From Atherix ibis (lineage: Eukaryota > Arthropoda > Insecta > Diptera > Athericidae), in assembly GCA_958298945.1 (NCBI GenBank), contig OY282609.1, forward strand, positions 27,067,212 through 27,131,211: 64,000 nt of DNA, written 5' to 3'. This document shows positions 25,480 to 39,000 of this stretch, piece after piece. The position numbers were made by a program, and so were the translations under genes. The stretch's first letter is position 1. Each line of letters begins with the position of its first letter. Below the pieces are notes generated by a model that did no database searches, had not been told where the DNA came from, and was given only the letters and a program-made list of their open reading frames with translations.

Positions 25480-26034
25480 GGAAGAGTTATAATTTTAAAA
25501 AAAGGTCAATTTTTAAATTCAATTTTCAACAGAAACTGAGTATTTTTTGTAAATTTTTCCAGGACCTTTAAGTTCTTGAAGGACTTTTTGAAAAAAATAT
25601 TCCTATGGAAGAAGTTAAGCAAAATTGTCTTTTTACAATGAAATTTTTTTTTCTAAACGATAAATTTTAAAAGGGCCAAAACTTTTGTCATTGAGGAATT
25701 AAAGACAATTTTTGTTAATATTATCATGACAGTATTCCAAGTGATCATAGATATTTTGTGCTCTTATATAATGGGACAAATATTGTATTACCTTTTTTTG
25801 AAAACTTTGGCTTCTTCTACCATTCACATGCTACCGCATATTTTACCTTTTGCACGTATCTAAGCTAACTGGCTACGGTCACTATCCCCCCCCCCCCGTC
25901 GCCTAAGCACTCCTCCTGCGTTTTTGTTCACTTCAATATTATATTATTAATTGTTGAGTATTAAAGCGAAGATTCTATTTTGGTATTTTCCCTATCTTCA
26001 AAAAATTTTTTACTTTGAAATCATGCCTTTTGGG
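25480..26034. other. AT-rich spacer between two RT relics
   Basis: No coding motif seen. Contains a poly-C run at about 25,887-25,898. Confidence 0.45.
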
Positions 26035-26335
26035 ATTAGTTGGGATATCAAAAATATAGTATTGGACCAAGAATAGTGCCTTGAGGAACACCAACAGTGA
26101 TAGGGGATATTTCAAAATGGTCAGTATTAACTGTTACGTGGAAATGACGTTGGAAGAGATTTGAACTTAAAATAAGGAAGTATGTGGAGGGAAGTAATTT
26201 TTTGAGTTTCCAGAGCAATCTAGGGTGTCACACTCGATCGAAGGCATACGATATATCTAGGAACACGCATGGACAGTATTCTTTTCCATAAAAAATATAA
26301 TCAACCATCGGAAACCGCATTGGTGATCGGGAATA
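26035..26335 (-). pseudogene. Jockey-like RT remnant, upstream half
   Basis: Minus-strand frames give KNTVHACS in one frame and CVFLDISYAFDRVWHPRLL in the next, then KLKKLLPS, then TVGVPQGTILGPILYF. These are the LD(I/V)..AFD.VWH..LL and GVPQG..LGP motifs of jockey-type reverse transcriptase. The tail (GVPQG to LGP and following bases) closely matches the start of the relic at 24.8-25.5 kb, so both derive from one family. Confidence 0.82.
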
Positions 26336-26339
26336 ATTT

Positions 26340-29300
26340 TAGCAGGGTTCGAGACGAAAAATAGATTCAAAAATTCAATTTCAACACATTCGTTTTGAGG
26401 TTAAAACTTCTTTTTGAGGTTAAAAAATATTATTCAAAATAATGAAACAGATTATAATATATTTTATGAATGGTAATCGTTCTCAACAGTTTACTAATTA
26501 TTTTTAAATTAATAATTATGAAAAAATATATCTACAAATAATTTTAATTCGACTCAAAAAATTCCTTTCGTGGAGACATAAATTTGTGTAGCAAAATTTT
26601 TGTGGTAGTTTTACGCAGGCAAAAGGTTACTTACCACTGACAAAACGATCGGTTCTGTTGTATAAACTTTTGTGCTTATTCAGCAATCATTCACAATAGT
26701 CGGATTTCGATGACACATCAACACAACTTGTTCGGTAGAACGAAGTTGGGAAGAGTGAGGCGCGTACAGAGGTCCATTGTACGAGCAAATGATAATTATG
26801 ACCTGACCTGGTGGACTATGTGTATAGCCGACACCATGTGCTCTCTGATAGACTCTATGCGTTCTTTCTAATTCACAATCGTCTTTTTGGTGTTTAGTTT
26901 TTATTGGCTTCAAACAGACCCTCTGCAAGTGTGTAATCAGAAAATATCTCTTATGACGATAGATTATTAAATGGATTTCTGGTGGAAAGAACTGGTATAG
27001 CAGGTTTATTATTGTTTTACCTGAGAACGTGTGGTAATTTTCCCCTTTTCACTTTATTGCATGAGTTTTTGTTAAGCTAGCTTGGTTCGTATGCACATGG
27101 TAAAGTAATGTTCTCGGGCTCTAGTGAGTCCGACTAAAACGTAGGGTTTCACTTTTAGCGCGATGGTCAAGAACAAAATGTAAACAGCAGGAAAATATGT
27201 TGACCAAAGAACAGTTGTTCATAAATTTAACCATAACTAAAGGAGGGAAGTTCACCGGTCTTCCTTCACAAATATTCCAAAAAAAAAAAAAAAAAATTTC
27301 CATAATTCAATGAAATTACTTCAAAAAAAAACACCCTACAAATACGTGCAAATATCTTTTATAGACCACAATCTACAAGTGCACATGCCAAATACACTAA
27401 ACTGAAAAGTGCACATGCGATGTGCACCATTGGAATGGGATCGTTAAAGTGCAATTTCACATTCAGAAAATGCAGTTCATTGACGACAAAAAAAAACGGT
27501 TTTTTCTATGTATTGAAGTATAAATTTATTTATCGTATTTGAAGTAGAAAAAAAACGCGATCGTTGGGGAAAGGGTAATGGAAAATGCAAATTTTGCTTG
27601 GAAATCTTCGGTAATGAGAAATTTAGTCTCACTTACAACATCAAACTGGCCTGGTGGTGTAGTATTATTGGATGGTAGTGGTTATAATGGGTAATGCTGA
27701 CTCTCCCCCAGCCGTTATACTCACTGTCGGTGTATTTTTTGGGTGAACCACAATACTTGGACAGGTCAATATTTGAGAGAATATCTGTAGTGGAATACAT
27801 ATTGTAGCTAGTAGCTCTAGGAGTCTCGAAGACTGAGCTCTAATCGAGTATCGTAGACTCTCAAGTCTCAACGGTGCAACCAGTCGAAGATCGATCAGTA
27901 GTAGACGAGGAAGTTAATTGTGATTAAATTTGAATACTACCGTCCGTGGAATATACCTGATCTGATCGTGCACTTTTGCAATCGTGCGTTTACCATTCAA
28001 ATGTGTTAAAACCTTTTTCGAAATAAAGGTAGTCAAAAAAGGAAATTCTCCATTTTTGATCATTGCGAACCGATAATAAAAGGATCAAAGACAAAGAACA
28101 GGAAAACAAATCTACAACAAAACGCCACAAAAACGCAGTGTTAACGTGTTTCAATTATATTACTTAATGTGTTATCGGTTAATTACATTAATAAATTTAT
28201 TATATTCGGTATCTTTTTGCTAAAAAGCGTTTTTTTTTTCTCATCGTTTATTATGCACCTAAAATCATATATCAATTATTTATTTGCTTAATTTTTATTA
28301 AAAAAGATTTTCTTTGGTGGTTTTTTTTTAAAAAAAAAAAAAGGTTTTCTTTAAGTCATCAAAAAATGGGTTTTTAATTTGATAATAAAAAGAAAAAAAC
28401 TGCAACGTTTTTCAGGACTAGTGCCAAAAATAAGTGTACCTTTTGATTTCCCCTTTTAACTGCACCAAGATTTCGTACATTGCATTTTTTTTCATTTATA
28501 TTCTAAAATATATTTTTAGTGACAATACTCGTGTACTTAGAGTTTAAAGTGTATCTAAGCTGAAATCGTTATACCAAAAAAAAAAAAAATATATTTTAAA
28601 ATAAAACGGCAAAACCAAAAATTTGATCCTACACACCCAAAAAATGTTTCATTGGAAAATGACTGCAAATTAATAGTGTTTGCCAAATATTCAACGAGAG
28701 CCTACCTAACATACTTAAATAAATTCGATTGTATCATCGTTTAGTGTTCCCCCATCACAATTTTAATACGTAAACACATTCTCCTTAAGACCTACAGTAT
28801 AGAAAACTAGTGTTGAGGTAATATCAGATTGTGAGGATATTTTGCACAATTTTGTTATAATATTTTATTTTTGTTGCAATAAAAATTTAATTTGTATTTT
28901 CTTTATTATTTTACCCTTAGAAAAATTAATTATAGAAATTCTAGCCAACAACTGCACCCCCCACCCCCCCCCTTCCCCAACCTATAAATTTGGCATTATT
29001 GCAAAAATAATTACATAATTAAAGAAATAATTTTGCATTCGTTATTATTAGATAAGTTTAATATAAATAAGAAGAAATTGAGTTTTTTTTCTTTTATTTT
29101 ATTATATACTTAATGATTTTGCATTAAAAATTAAAAATATCCTATTTACAAGCAAAGGAAACGAAGAATATATAATTTATTGTTTAAAAAAATAGTGTAA
29201 AATATATATTGTATTAGAAAAAAATAGAAAATCGATTTTAATCAAACAGTGAACGTATAAAGATTAGTTTTAACAAAAAGAAATATTTAAAAAAAAAGGA

Positions 29301-29456
29301 ACCAAAACAAAATAAAAAATTCCAAAATGTACTACATTTAGTAGTAACTACTTAAAGTAAAACAACCACACATAAAAGAAATTTAGTCAATTAGAATTAA
29401 AATTATTGTGTAACGAAAGGAAACAAATTAAAAATTAATTAAAAACAATCAACAAA
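26340..29456 (+). other. Intronic DNA and region upstream of exon 1b
   Basis: Should include the promoter and 5' UTR for the proximal nervana start at 29,457. About 27,640-27,960 is less AT-rich than its surroundings and could be an upstream non-coding exon or promoter, but no splice site or core promoter could be fixed. Several GTGCAC motifs lie at 27,380-27,440. A C-rich run is at about 28,956-28,974. Confidence 0.35.
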
Positions 29457-29604
29457 ATGTCGTACAATCCAAAAGCACAAATGCATCAAATGGAAATGGA
29501 CGATCCATTTTTCGTTCGACAAAAACCGAAACCCTTTAACTTAGGGACGTTTTTATTTAATTCTAATGATGGAACTGTTATGGGACGTGATGGTATTTCA
29601 TGGG
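29457..29604 (+). CDS. nrv2: Na+/K+-ATPase beta subunit, alternative first exon 1b
   Basis: ATG in fly-like context (aacaaaATG). Encodes 49 residues plus one base, from MSYNPKAQMHQMEMDDPFFV through FNLGTFLFNSNDGTVMGRDG to ISW, then donor GTAAGA. The phase-1 base (g) joins exon 2 to give SWAKIGIFY. The tail resembles exon 1a only near its end (F.W/FN...GR...SW), as expected for alternative cytoplasmic tails. Protein from this start is 324 residues, normal for insect beta subunits. Confidence 0.9.
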
Positions 29605-30089
29605 GTAAGAATAGTTAATATTTCTTGCTTATTGTAACTTTTAATTTGTTTTTTTTAGCTTATCGTATTAATTAAAAATGGTTTTTCTTTACAAAAGTAT
29701 TCGATAAAAAGCGAAATTATCCTATTTAAGAGAAAAAAATTACATCGCACTGATTGAATGTTTTAAATATTACAAAAACAATAAGAATTATTATTGTAAG
29801 GAATACTTATATTTTCTTAAGGATAAAAGGATTATTTTCCCGAAATTTAAAAAAATTCTTCTTCCAAAATATGAATAAAAAAACTTTAATTCTAATGTTA
29901 ATTACTAGAAATGCTGTTTCTTCAGAAAATCAAACATATTCAATAGAGAAAACAATTTTTTTTTTCGAAAATCAAATGAAGGTTTGCGAGGTCCTTATTT
30001 ATTTATAAGGTCCTTACAAACCTTGATATCGTTTTGCATTTCATATACCAAAAAAACAACCTTAGACCCAGAAAAATAACAGAGTGTAT

Positions 30090-30560
30090 CAAATAGGTTT
30101 TTTTTCGAAAATCAAATAATTTGATTTTCGAAAAAAAAACTATTTTTGAAAATTCTGTAAAATAAAAAAAATTTTTGGATGATCTAGAATCAACAATTTA
30201 TTTCCTACATTCCATAATTGAAAAAAAAATCTTTGCAAAAAATGTTGTTTTAGAAAATTTAAAACAAATTACTTATTATAACAATGACCGAAATAAATCT
30301 ATTTTCGAAAATTCTGTGAAATAAAATAAAATTTTTGGATGATCTAGAATGAAAAATTTTTTGCTTTTGAACAGAAAATATACGAATTAAAAGACGATTC
30401 TGGAAAAGTGAAAAATAAATTAGTAATTTTCGAAACGACATAAAAAAAACTATTTTCGAAAATTCAGTGAAATAAAAATGAATTCTATAAGTAAACATAT
30501 TTGAAAAGCAGAGAAATTTGGAAAATAAAAGAAAAACAATATAAAAAAGACTATATTCGA
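30090..30560. repeat. Intronic tandem units of about 155 bp
   Basis: A phrase close to tattttcgaaaattctgtg recurs at about 30,142, 30,299 and 30,453; the first two copies continue into tttttggatgatctagaat. Spacing is about 157 and 154 bp. Confidence 0.75.
30098..30138. repeat. Perfect 19-nt-arm hairpin
   Basis: Arms 30,098-30,116 and 30,120-30,138 are exact reverse complements around a 3-nt loop (taa). It lies at the left edge of the 155-bp repeat region. Confidence 0.95.
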
Positions 30561-30569
30561 AAATCGACA

Positions 30570-33500
30570 AATTTAATCTTGAAATTTGAATTATTCGTAT
30601 CCATTTTTAACAAAAAATAAATCGAAAACTGGTTAGAAAAATAAATTTTAAACCGAAAATCGGTTAGAAAAAATAATTTGAAATCTTAATCAGAATATTT
30701 CTAGTTTCGAAATGAACGTAGAAACATTTTCGAAAAGTATTGTGAAAACAAATAAAGAAGAATAGATTTTATTTTAAATATCAAAAATTTATCCAAAAAA
30801 AATTTATAGATTTTTGTTTTAATTTAAAAAAAAAAAATTAAATTCGAAAAATCAAATACAAAATTCTATGATTTTCGTAAATGAATAAAGAAATGTTTCA
30901 ATTAATTGAAAAATTATATTTTGAAAAAGAACAACATTAAAAAAATTTAGATTTTCGAAATTGCACGCATAGATGAGAAGATTTCTGACTAGAACGGAAG
31001 ATTTTTGTTATTTTTTTTCATAAAAAGGGATTATTTATTGTAATAGTTTTATTTGCCATCGTTTTTTTGTACTTTTTATTATTGTTTTTATTGATTTTAT
31101 TAACCAAAACAAAAATAAAAAATAAAAAAAACCTCGGTCAATAATTTTATTAAGAATTTGTATTTATGAGTCAAAAGGACTTATTGTTAGAGAAAATCAA
31201 ATAAAATTTGTTCGTACAATTACAGGGAAACCATAGAAAAAATCGATTTTTTTCAAGTAATTTTGACATTGATAATGACAAAGTATAATAATTAAATTAA
31301 TGAAAAATTCTACATCAACGTTTGTCATGAAATTTATCGAAGAAGATTAACGATTGAATGAAAGCTTAAAATAAATATTAAAGAAATTTATTATTTATTA
31401 AAATACTATTTAAAATTAGCAGAGTTACTATAAGCGATGTAATTATTAATTATTTATTAGACTAATAGACCAAATAAATAACCTCGGAAACAAACAGAAT
31501 AAATAGATACAAGGATAAATAAACATAGACTTTTACTCTATGTAGTACGGAAAATTTTCAGAGACAGTTTAGGTTAAGATTAACATGTTAACATAAACAG
31601 ATGAATTTTTGAATAAACGCACATTCTTAATAATTATAAATATATATTTTTAAAAAAACTATGGAATACTAATACAAAGACTGGCTTCACAAATAACTTA
31701 TAATAATTCGAAAACCCTAATAATCATTTCTGCCCAATAATACTGAAAAAAAAATTATTCTGTGCCCGATGGGCTGTCTACATTATTTTCTATCTCATTT
31801 TTACTTCCGTATCTTCTTGGCGAATAGTCTATTTTCCCACTGATTCAGTAGTGAGAGTTAAAAATAGCCCATTGCACTTACAGCACAGCAAAAATAGAGT
31901 GCAGACAGCCCATTGCTTAAATGAATTTGGAACCAAAAAAAAAAGGGTCTCATAAAATGCATTTGCAAAGTGCAATTCTTACTTAGTACACAAGTGCGAA
32001 TAGACTGCATTCTGAACAAATGATTTTTTTCTTATTTTTTGATTAGTCACTTATATTACTGCTCGAATTTCTGTTAACTAATTATCAAATGTGAGGCTTG
32101 CTATTGTATAAAAATTTTGAATTCTTCTACAAAAAATAACCTTAAACATATTTTAAAGCTAATAAAATAATTGTGAAAAATCTTAAGTATTTTAAAGTAT
32201 ATTCCCTCTTTTTCAAATAAGAAATAAATTTATTTAAAAATTATACTCATAAATAATGATGCAGAAAGTTTTATATTGTAAATATTTTTTATTTATGTTA
32301 AATTTATTTAATGGAATAGAAAAAAAAATATTCTATCTATAAATGAGTTCTCGCATTTAAACTTTTATGAAATATTAATTTAACTAAAACATTAATTAAA
32401 AAATATATATATATTTTTAAAAAATTTGTTTTTTTTTGCCCAAAATATAATCTAAAAGTTGTTTTGTTAATTTTGTAAAAAGTTTTAATAAAATTATCAC
32501 GACTATCAACGACTGTTTAGAAGATTATTTAAAACTATCGTAAAGGAGTAATCAAAATGTTCAAAACCAGAGTTCATTACCGAAAGTACGATATGACTTT
32601 GGGAAAAAGAAAATTTCATTCTGAAATAAAAAAATTAGAATTGGTTTCCAAAGAAAAATACCCTTTTCCCCTGTACAAAATTTATTAACTTCCCTCTCCT
32701 ATAGTATTAAACAAAATTGTACAATAATTAATTTTTAAGAATATCGTTGTTAAAAAGAATATACTTTAAAATATTGTAAAAAAATTTCTAGTCACCTTCG
32801 ACAGCAAAAAAAAACAATAAATAATATTTCCCATAATTTTCAGTCAATAACCTAAACTTTTGTATTTAAAGTCATTCAAAAATATTACAACAAATTAAAG
32901 TTCATACATGTCATGTAGTAATTTTAAAATAAGAATTTTATCCATAAAAAAAATTAGGATGAAAAACTCATACTAATGAGTTAAAATAAAAATTTATCCA
33001 CTTTGAAAAGTTTTTGTTTTAAATTAAATATGAAAAGAAATATTAATTTAATTACAGCAAAAATATAAGAGAAAAAAGATATTTCGCAAAAAACTTCTGA
33101 AGAAATAGGAAATAAGAAAATACAATAAAAAAATATTTACAATAAGTTAAGACTACTTATTTAGAAATAAAATAAGAAACTTTACCAAAACAAATTTCTC
33201 AACACTACAACTACATAATTAATATCTTGTTTAACATAACCACACTATAATCTGCATTATAGTAAATATTTTTAATGCAATTTTTTCTAGAAATATTTAA
33301 TAAATTCAAAACTGAATTTTCCTATATTTTTACCATAGAAGAGAATTTCTAACACGTTTTAAAATCTTAGTAAAAAAACTAATGGAAACAAGATTGAAAA
33401 AAAACTGTTTGTACACAAATACGAATAGGGCGTAGTCTACGAGAAGCATTCGTCATAACATATTTTATGCTGACAACAACAAAACAGAGCAATCGAAACT

Positions 33501-35719
33501 ATGATAACTTTTTTACATTGTAGAATTTATCTGTAATAATATTAGAATAATAATAAGTACAGAAACTTGGGAGTTATTAGACGAATACGAAAATGATATC
33601 AATTCATAAAAATTCTAAAATATTATAGAAAACCTGTATGGAAATAATAACAATTATTGTAGAAAGTGTATATATAAGTTGGAAGAGACCCCATCTCAAA
33701 ATACGAATATTTGAGGTTAGATTATTCCAAACAATACCTAAACTCCGGCGTTAGTTGTCAACCAACTGTGAGTAGGTTGAGCTAAAGATACTTGAGAGAG
33801 GAATTTTTATTGAAAGAGAATAACACACTATGGAAAGTTAAGTATTTAGATACAAAAATTTTCCAGGCAAACACCAACAATATATTTTCAATACCAACAA
33901 TGCCTACGTACACGTTTATTATAGGTTAAGTAGAAAACAATTCCAATGGCCACTACCTTAAATTGTGAACCGAATTTGCTTTTTATTGTGCATGTAAGCC
34001 AAGCCGTCTTAACAAAATAAGGGGAATCTCAAATGTCTCATAGTATTCGTAATGGAGAATGAAAAAGTTTCCATAGTTGAATTTTTTGTGTATTTGTCAG
34101 TAAAGTGAGATCAAATGATTACAGGTGCGAATGAAATTTTTACCTGTGCACATTGGATTAGTACCTGAATTCATATGCACACGAAAATTTTGTTTACACT
34201 CAAATCGAAAACACTCAAAATTGTTTATTTACTAAAAATCACCAACACAAATAAGTGTCAACATTACTTTTACTTCAAACAAAAATGTTTCCATATATTC
34301 ACACAGCAGTATCTTAACTCTCTTGAGTCAAAATTCCTCTTTTATCTACTTTCCAAAGGTTTTTAAGGGTAATCTAAACGGTTTAGTTGTTTTTTTTTTT
34401 ATAATTTTTTAAAATCTTTAGTGCATTGCCGTTAATTGATTGAATATCGAAAAGAAATTTTCGTTCATGAATCACGGATTATTTTATGATTAAAAAAAAA
34501 GAAATTTGAGAAAAACCTTTTTCTGTAATGTGCACTAAATTATTATCTTTTGCATTCTTAGTAAATTTTTTTTGGATAAAATTAAAAAGAGAAAAAAAAT
34601 TCAATTATGAACAACGTGCTATATCAATTAAGTCTGAGAGGTAAAAGAAAAGGAGAGGAATTGGATGTATTTGAATGGATAGTTGAATTGGGCGTCGTCT
34701 CTTCTTTTTGTTTTTGATGTATTGGTGAGTAGTTATGAAATTAATGCTAATTTCTCAACGGAATTTCTCCGGTAGAGTCTCAGGTATCTCAATATTGTTA
34801 TTTGTTAATACGTTATCGGCATATTCCTAGTTTCTATGCTGCTGATGGTAGTGCGTATTTGTTTATTTAATAGAATATTTATTTGATTAAAAAACTTCTT
34901 TACAGTACCTTAAAAATAGATAACGAAAGATCGTTTGTTAACCATTAGAAGAAAGGCAAAATACCCCTTTAAAAATGGAAATGGTCTTTTATAAACTAAA
35001 AGTTTATAAGAGTCAAAATACTCTTTAAAAAATATAAAATAGCTTTGAAAAATCCTAAGATAATAGTAAAAATACCCCTTAAAAAGCCTTTGTTTTAAAC
35101 TATAAGTTTAGGAGTCATACCCTTTAAAAAAATAAGACTAAGTTTTTATGAACCATAAGAAAAGTGTGAAAATATTCTTAAAACATATAAATTTTATCAT
35201 AAAAATCCCAAGATAAGTGACAAAAAAAGATAAGTGTCACCTTACAAAAATAAAAATGGTACTTTATAAACCCTAAGATAAGAATCAAATCACTCCTTAC
35301 AAAAAATTCGTTTTGCTAATCACGGAGTCCAAAACCTATTAAAATATATTAAAAATTATGAAGTATCTAGAGAAAAAACGGCGAAACAAAGGTAGACGGT
35401 ATGTATGGGCTACTGCACAAAAAAACCCTCTTCGCCACTGGAAAATGAGAGTAAAAAAATGATATCCTTATTTAATCCCTTTTATATTGTTACAATTTTT
35501 ACAAATTTAACAAAAACATATTTTTTCCCTTATTTTTAAATTTATAAGATGCCAAGTTTAATATTAAACCAAAAATTTTTTTTGGCTTAATTTCGAAAAA
35601 AGCTACATTTATAAAGTATGAATATTTAAGAGACGAAGGGGGAGAGGGGGAGAAGTAAGGTTTATAACTTTACTATTTTTAAAACGAATTAAAATTTTTT
35701 TAGGACCAATTTTTTGCAT
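30570..35719 (+). other. First intron, AT-rich, no gene seen
   Basis: Long AT-rich stretch of the nervana intron. Short frames (for example 34,175-34,366) are low complexity and unlike known proteins. No RNA gene or mobile element was recognised. Confidence 0.5.
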
Positions 35720-36015
35720 ACCAATAAATGAATTGTGGCATAGCTTGCGAGGCACGCAGCGCCTTTTTTTTTAAAACCACATGTTCATTATATCAATATC
35801 TTCCAATATAGTCCACAAAAAGTGCGTTATCATCGATCTGTACCGCTCACCATTGACAGTAATGGCAACCCATTGGAAAAATAACGAGGAACATCTGGCC
35901 ATATGCAAAAGGTTCCTCGTGAATAATTTGTAGATTTTGTTTATTGACCGATCCAGAGTGATAAAAATGCGCCTCATTTGAGATGATAATTTGTTAGGAA
36001 AAATCAGCATATTTT
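35720..36015 (-). pseudogene. IS630/Tc1-like DDE transposase remnant
   Basis: Minus-strand frames give SNEAHFYHSGSVNKQNLQI, then after a frame change AITVNGERYRSMITHFLW and DIDIMNMWF. These match consecutive blocks of an IS630/Tc1-mariner superfamily transposase (consensus SDEAHF...G.VNKQN and VNGERYR.MI..F). The first catalytic aspartate (SDEAHF) is asparagine here, and stops and a frameshift break the frame. Only a core fragment is left and no terminal inverted repeats were identified. It is antisense inside the nervana intron. Confidence 0.75.
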
Positions 36016-36019
36016 CCAG

Positions 36020-39000
36020 TTGACCATAAATTGGAAGAAGTGAACGATAAGTTGCAATACAAAAACGATTATTTTAATAAAAAAAATTAGATAATTTCAC
36101 AGCATTGTTAGGATGTGTATCTTGCCATTACTAAATTGCAAACCTTACTGAACTGATAGTAACAGAAGATTTTGACATTTTAAATATGGTCACACGATCC
36201 GTTTGAAAACATATTAACCCATATTAAAATAAATCCCTTGTTAACAAGCAAAAACCATATTTAATTATGGTGCCTGGATTTAAAAAAGAGAAGGGTTGAA
36301 TTAAGTTTGAGGGTAGTGAGTTTTGTCAGTCAAAATATTAAAATGTTCCTATGCTTAAGAAAGCACAACAAATTTTACAAACTAATTTCTTCTCTATAAT
36401 TAAAAGCTTAGCAATTTTGTTAAACAATTTATATAAATTCGTAAATGAATAAATTCAATAAAATTCAAAGTCAAAATAATTTATTTTCATTTAAAATGTA
36501 CGTAAATCTGTAATCGATTTTTTTGAATTTCGCCAAATTCATAACCAATTTAGCAAAAAAAATCAATAACCCAAAAAAAATATAAATTTATAAATTTTAA
36601 AAAAAATCATATGCCATCCGCGTTTGTTTTTACAAAATGAATGTTAAATAATCTAAACAATAAATCCAAATGTATTATTAAACTTTTTATCAAAGACAAT
36701 TTGCACGTATTAAAATTTTATATTTTTATAATATGTTAACTGATTTGATTTAAGACAAATTTACTAGAATAATTACCCATTCCACCTGATCTTGAATGAT
36801 AATGATATGCATAATTTCTAACAGAAAGAAAAACATTATCAATGCGTTTCCTTCTTATCACAATTGCCAAGTTTATTTATCTATCAATCATGTAAAAGAT
36901 CGTTTACACATCAAATAAAGTTTTGTTGATTTCTCAACTGGATTAACAAGAAATTAAAAATAATATTTTATCTTATCAATGAGGAGGATATATTATTTTG
37001 CACAAATATTTATCTGAACAGAAAATAATATTCAATAAAGAAATTATAAAAGTTGATTGACAAAAAAATTGACAGACATTTGACTCCTGGTAAAAGATTT
37101 GTCATTTGACACACGAACAAAAACAAATTTTTAATGGAACATTGCTACCAAGAAGAAGAAAAAACTAATTAAATCTTTGTTTTTTTTTGTGAATACTTGT
37201 TATTAAAATGAAAAATTCAATTATTCACGTAAATCTTCAATTTCCTTATTAATAGCAGTGCGTAAATGATTTATCATGAAATCAATTAAGGTTCATTGCA
37301 AAGATCCAAGATATTATTATTTAATGTCTACTTTATGAGTCACATCGACTTTATCAAATGAGAGAATTCAGAAATTTCGAATAAGTCAACCCCCCCTTCC
37401 CCCAGTTTGGTAGTTTGTACTGACATTATCCATCCACCAACAAAATTTAAACTAAACAAACTCAACTGGATGTCAACGGAGGTCAAGTGATTAATTCGAT
37501 TTTGACATCGTATATTATCAAAAAGAAAAGTGCTACTGACCCACCCTATATAAATTATGATGCATGAAAAAGTTCACTTTCAATTGTTTATTCTTATTAT
37601 TTGTTGAATAATTCAATCATTAAATGCAATTGCATTAAATTGGAAATGTTTGTTTGGGAAATGTTTTTTTTTTCTTGAAACCAATATTCTTTAACTTTTT
37701 AAATATCGATCCAAATAAAAATTTAAAAAAAAACAAATTGTGATTCGACAAATTCAAACAACTCTTTAGTATTATATAAATAATAAAATTTAATTTTCTA
37801 TGCAAACATTATGGCCCCAAAAAAATCTGCCTTGAAAATTCAACACTAGTGACCAATTACAAAAAACGTTCGATTATAACCAAAATCAAGTGTAATTGAT
37901 TTTAAAGTTATGACCGCGCAATTGTACTTTATACACAAACAACCCTCTGAGCCTTCCATTAATAAACCCCTACCCAACCTGAACACAAGAAGTTCTAAGC
38001 CAAAATTTATTACCCATTTTCAAAAAGTAAACAAAAATAATTAATTATCAAAAAAAAAACCATGCGAGTTATTATTTTGCACTCATACGAGTATTTTGCG
38101 ATTACTATTTAAAATCTCGATCAATAATGCTGAGTGGAAAAATATTGTATTATGACCGAAAATAGTCATTTTTTATTCTGTTAAAAAAATCAATTTTTAT
38201 TTTACAAATAACCCCTCTTCGCACCCCCTCCCCCCCCCCCTCCCATCAGATTTCAAAACTAACTGCGAAAAACCAAGAAAACATTTCTTTATTGGATATA
38301 GAAAAAACACCGCCCAAAAATAACTGTAAAAATTTATATTTACTGTTCAAAAAATTCTCATTTAATGCATGTAAATAAAAAACAGCTTTTACTTAATCTC
38401 AGAGGACTTTTTCTGAAATTATCGAAGGCTCACCACGTGGAGAGATAGCTACATTTCGAGCCCCATTTTTAGAAATTTTTCTTTAATAAATTAATTTTTA
38501 AAAATTTTCCGAAACTAATCTTTTCATAAAAAAAAATCATTTATTTTTTTTCGAAACAGTAAAGCTTTATAGGAATTTATGATTAAAAGTCTACAACAGT
38601 CGAATTTCGAAAATGATTTATTTTCTTACAAAAACAGAAAACAAAAAAATACTGTAAAAAAAAAAATTTGCTATGAAAAAAAAATACGGAAAATATCAAA
38701 TAATTTAAAAAAAAGTTTTGTGAAAAATTTTCTATTTAAATACAAGCAAAAAAAATTCACATCTGGTAATACTATGACCACATTAAAATCATTTCTGAAC
38801 GAATAAAGTCTATGTAGTAAAGCTTTAATAAAAGTCAACTTAATTGAGCTTTACTGACGAACGAACTGAAAGCTTAATTGGTTTTTGGTTTAATTTCGAG
38901 TGATTTTCGAAATAGAAAAGAAACTTTCCGGAATTGAACAGAAAGTAAGCTTTGCTAGAGACCATTTAATTTATTTATTTACTTTTTTCAATTATTCAAT

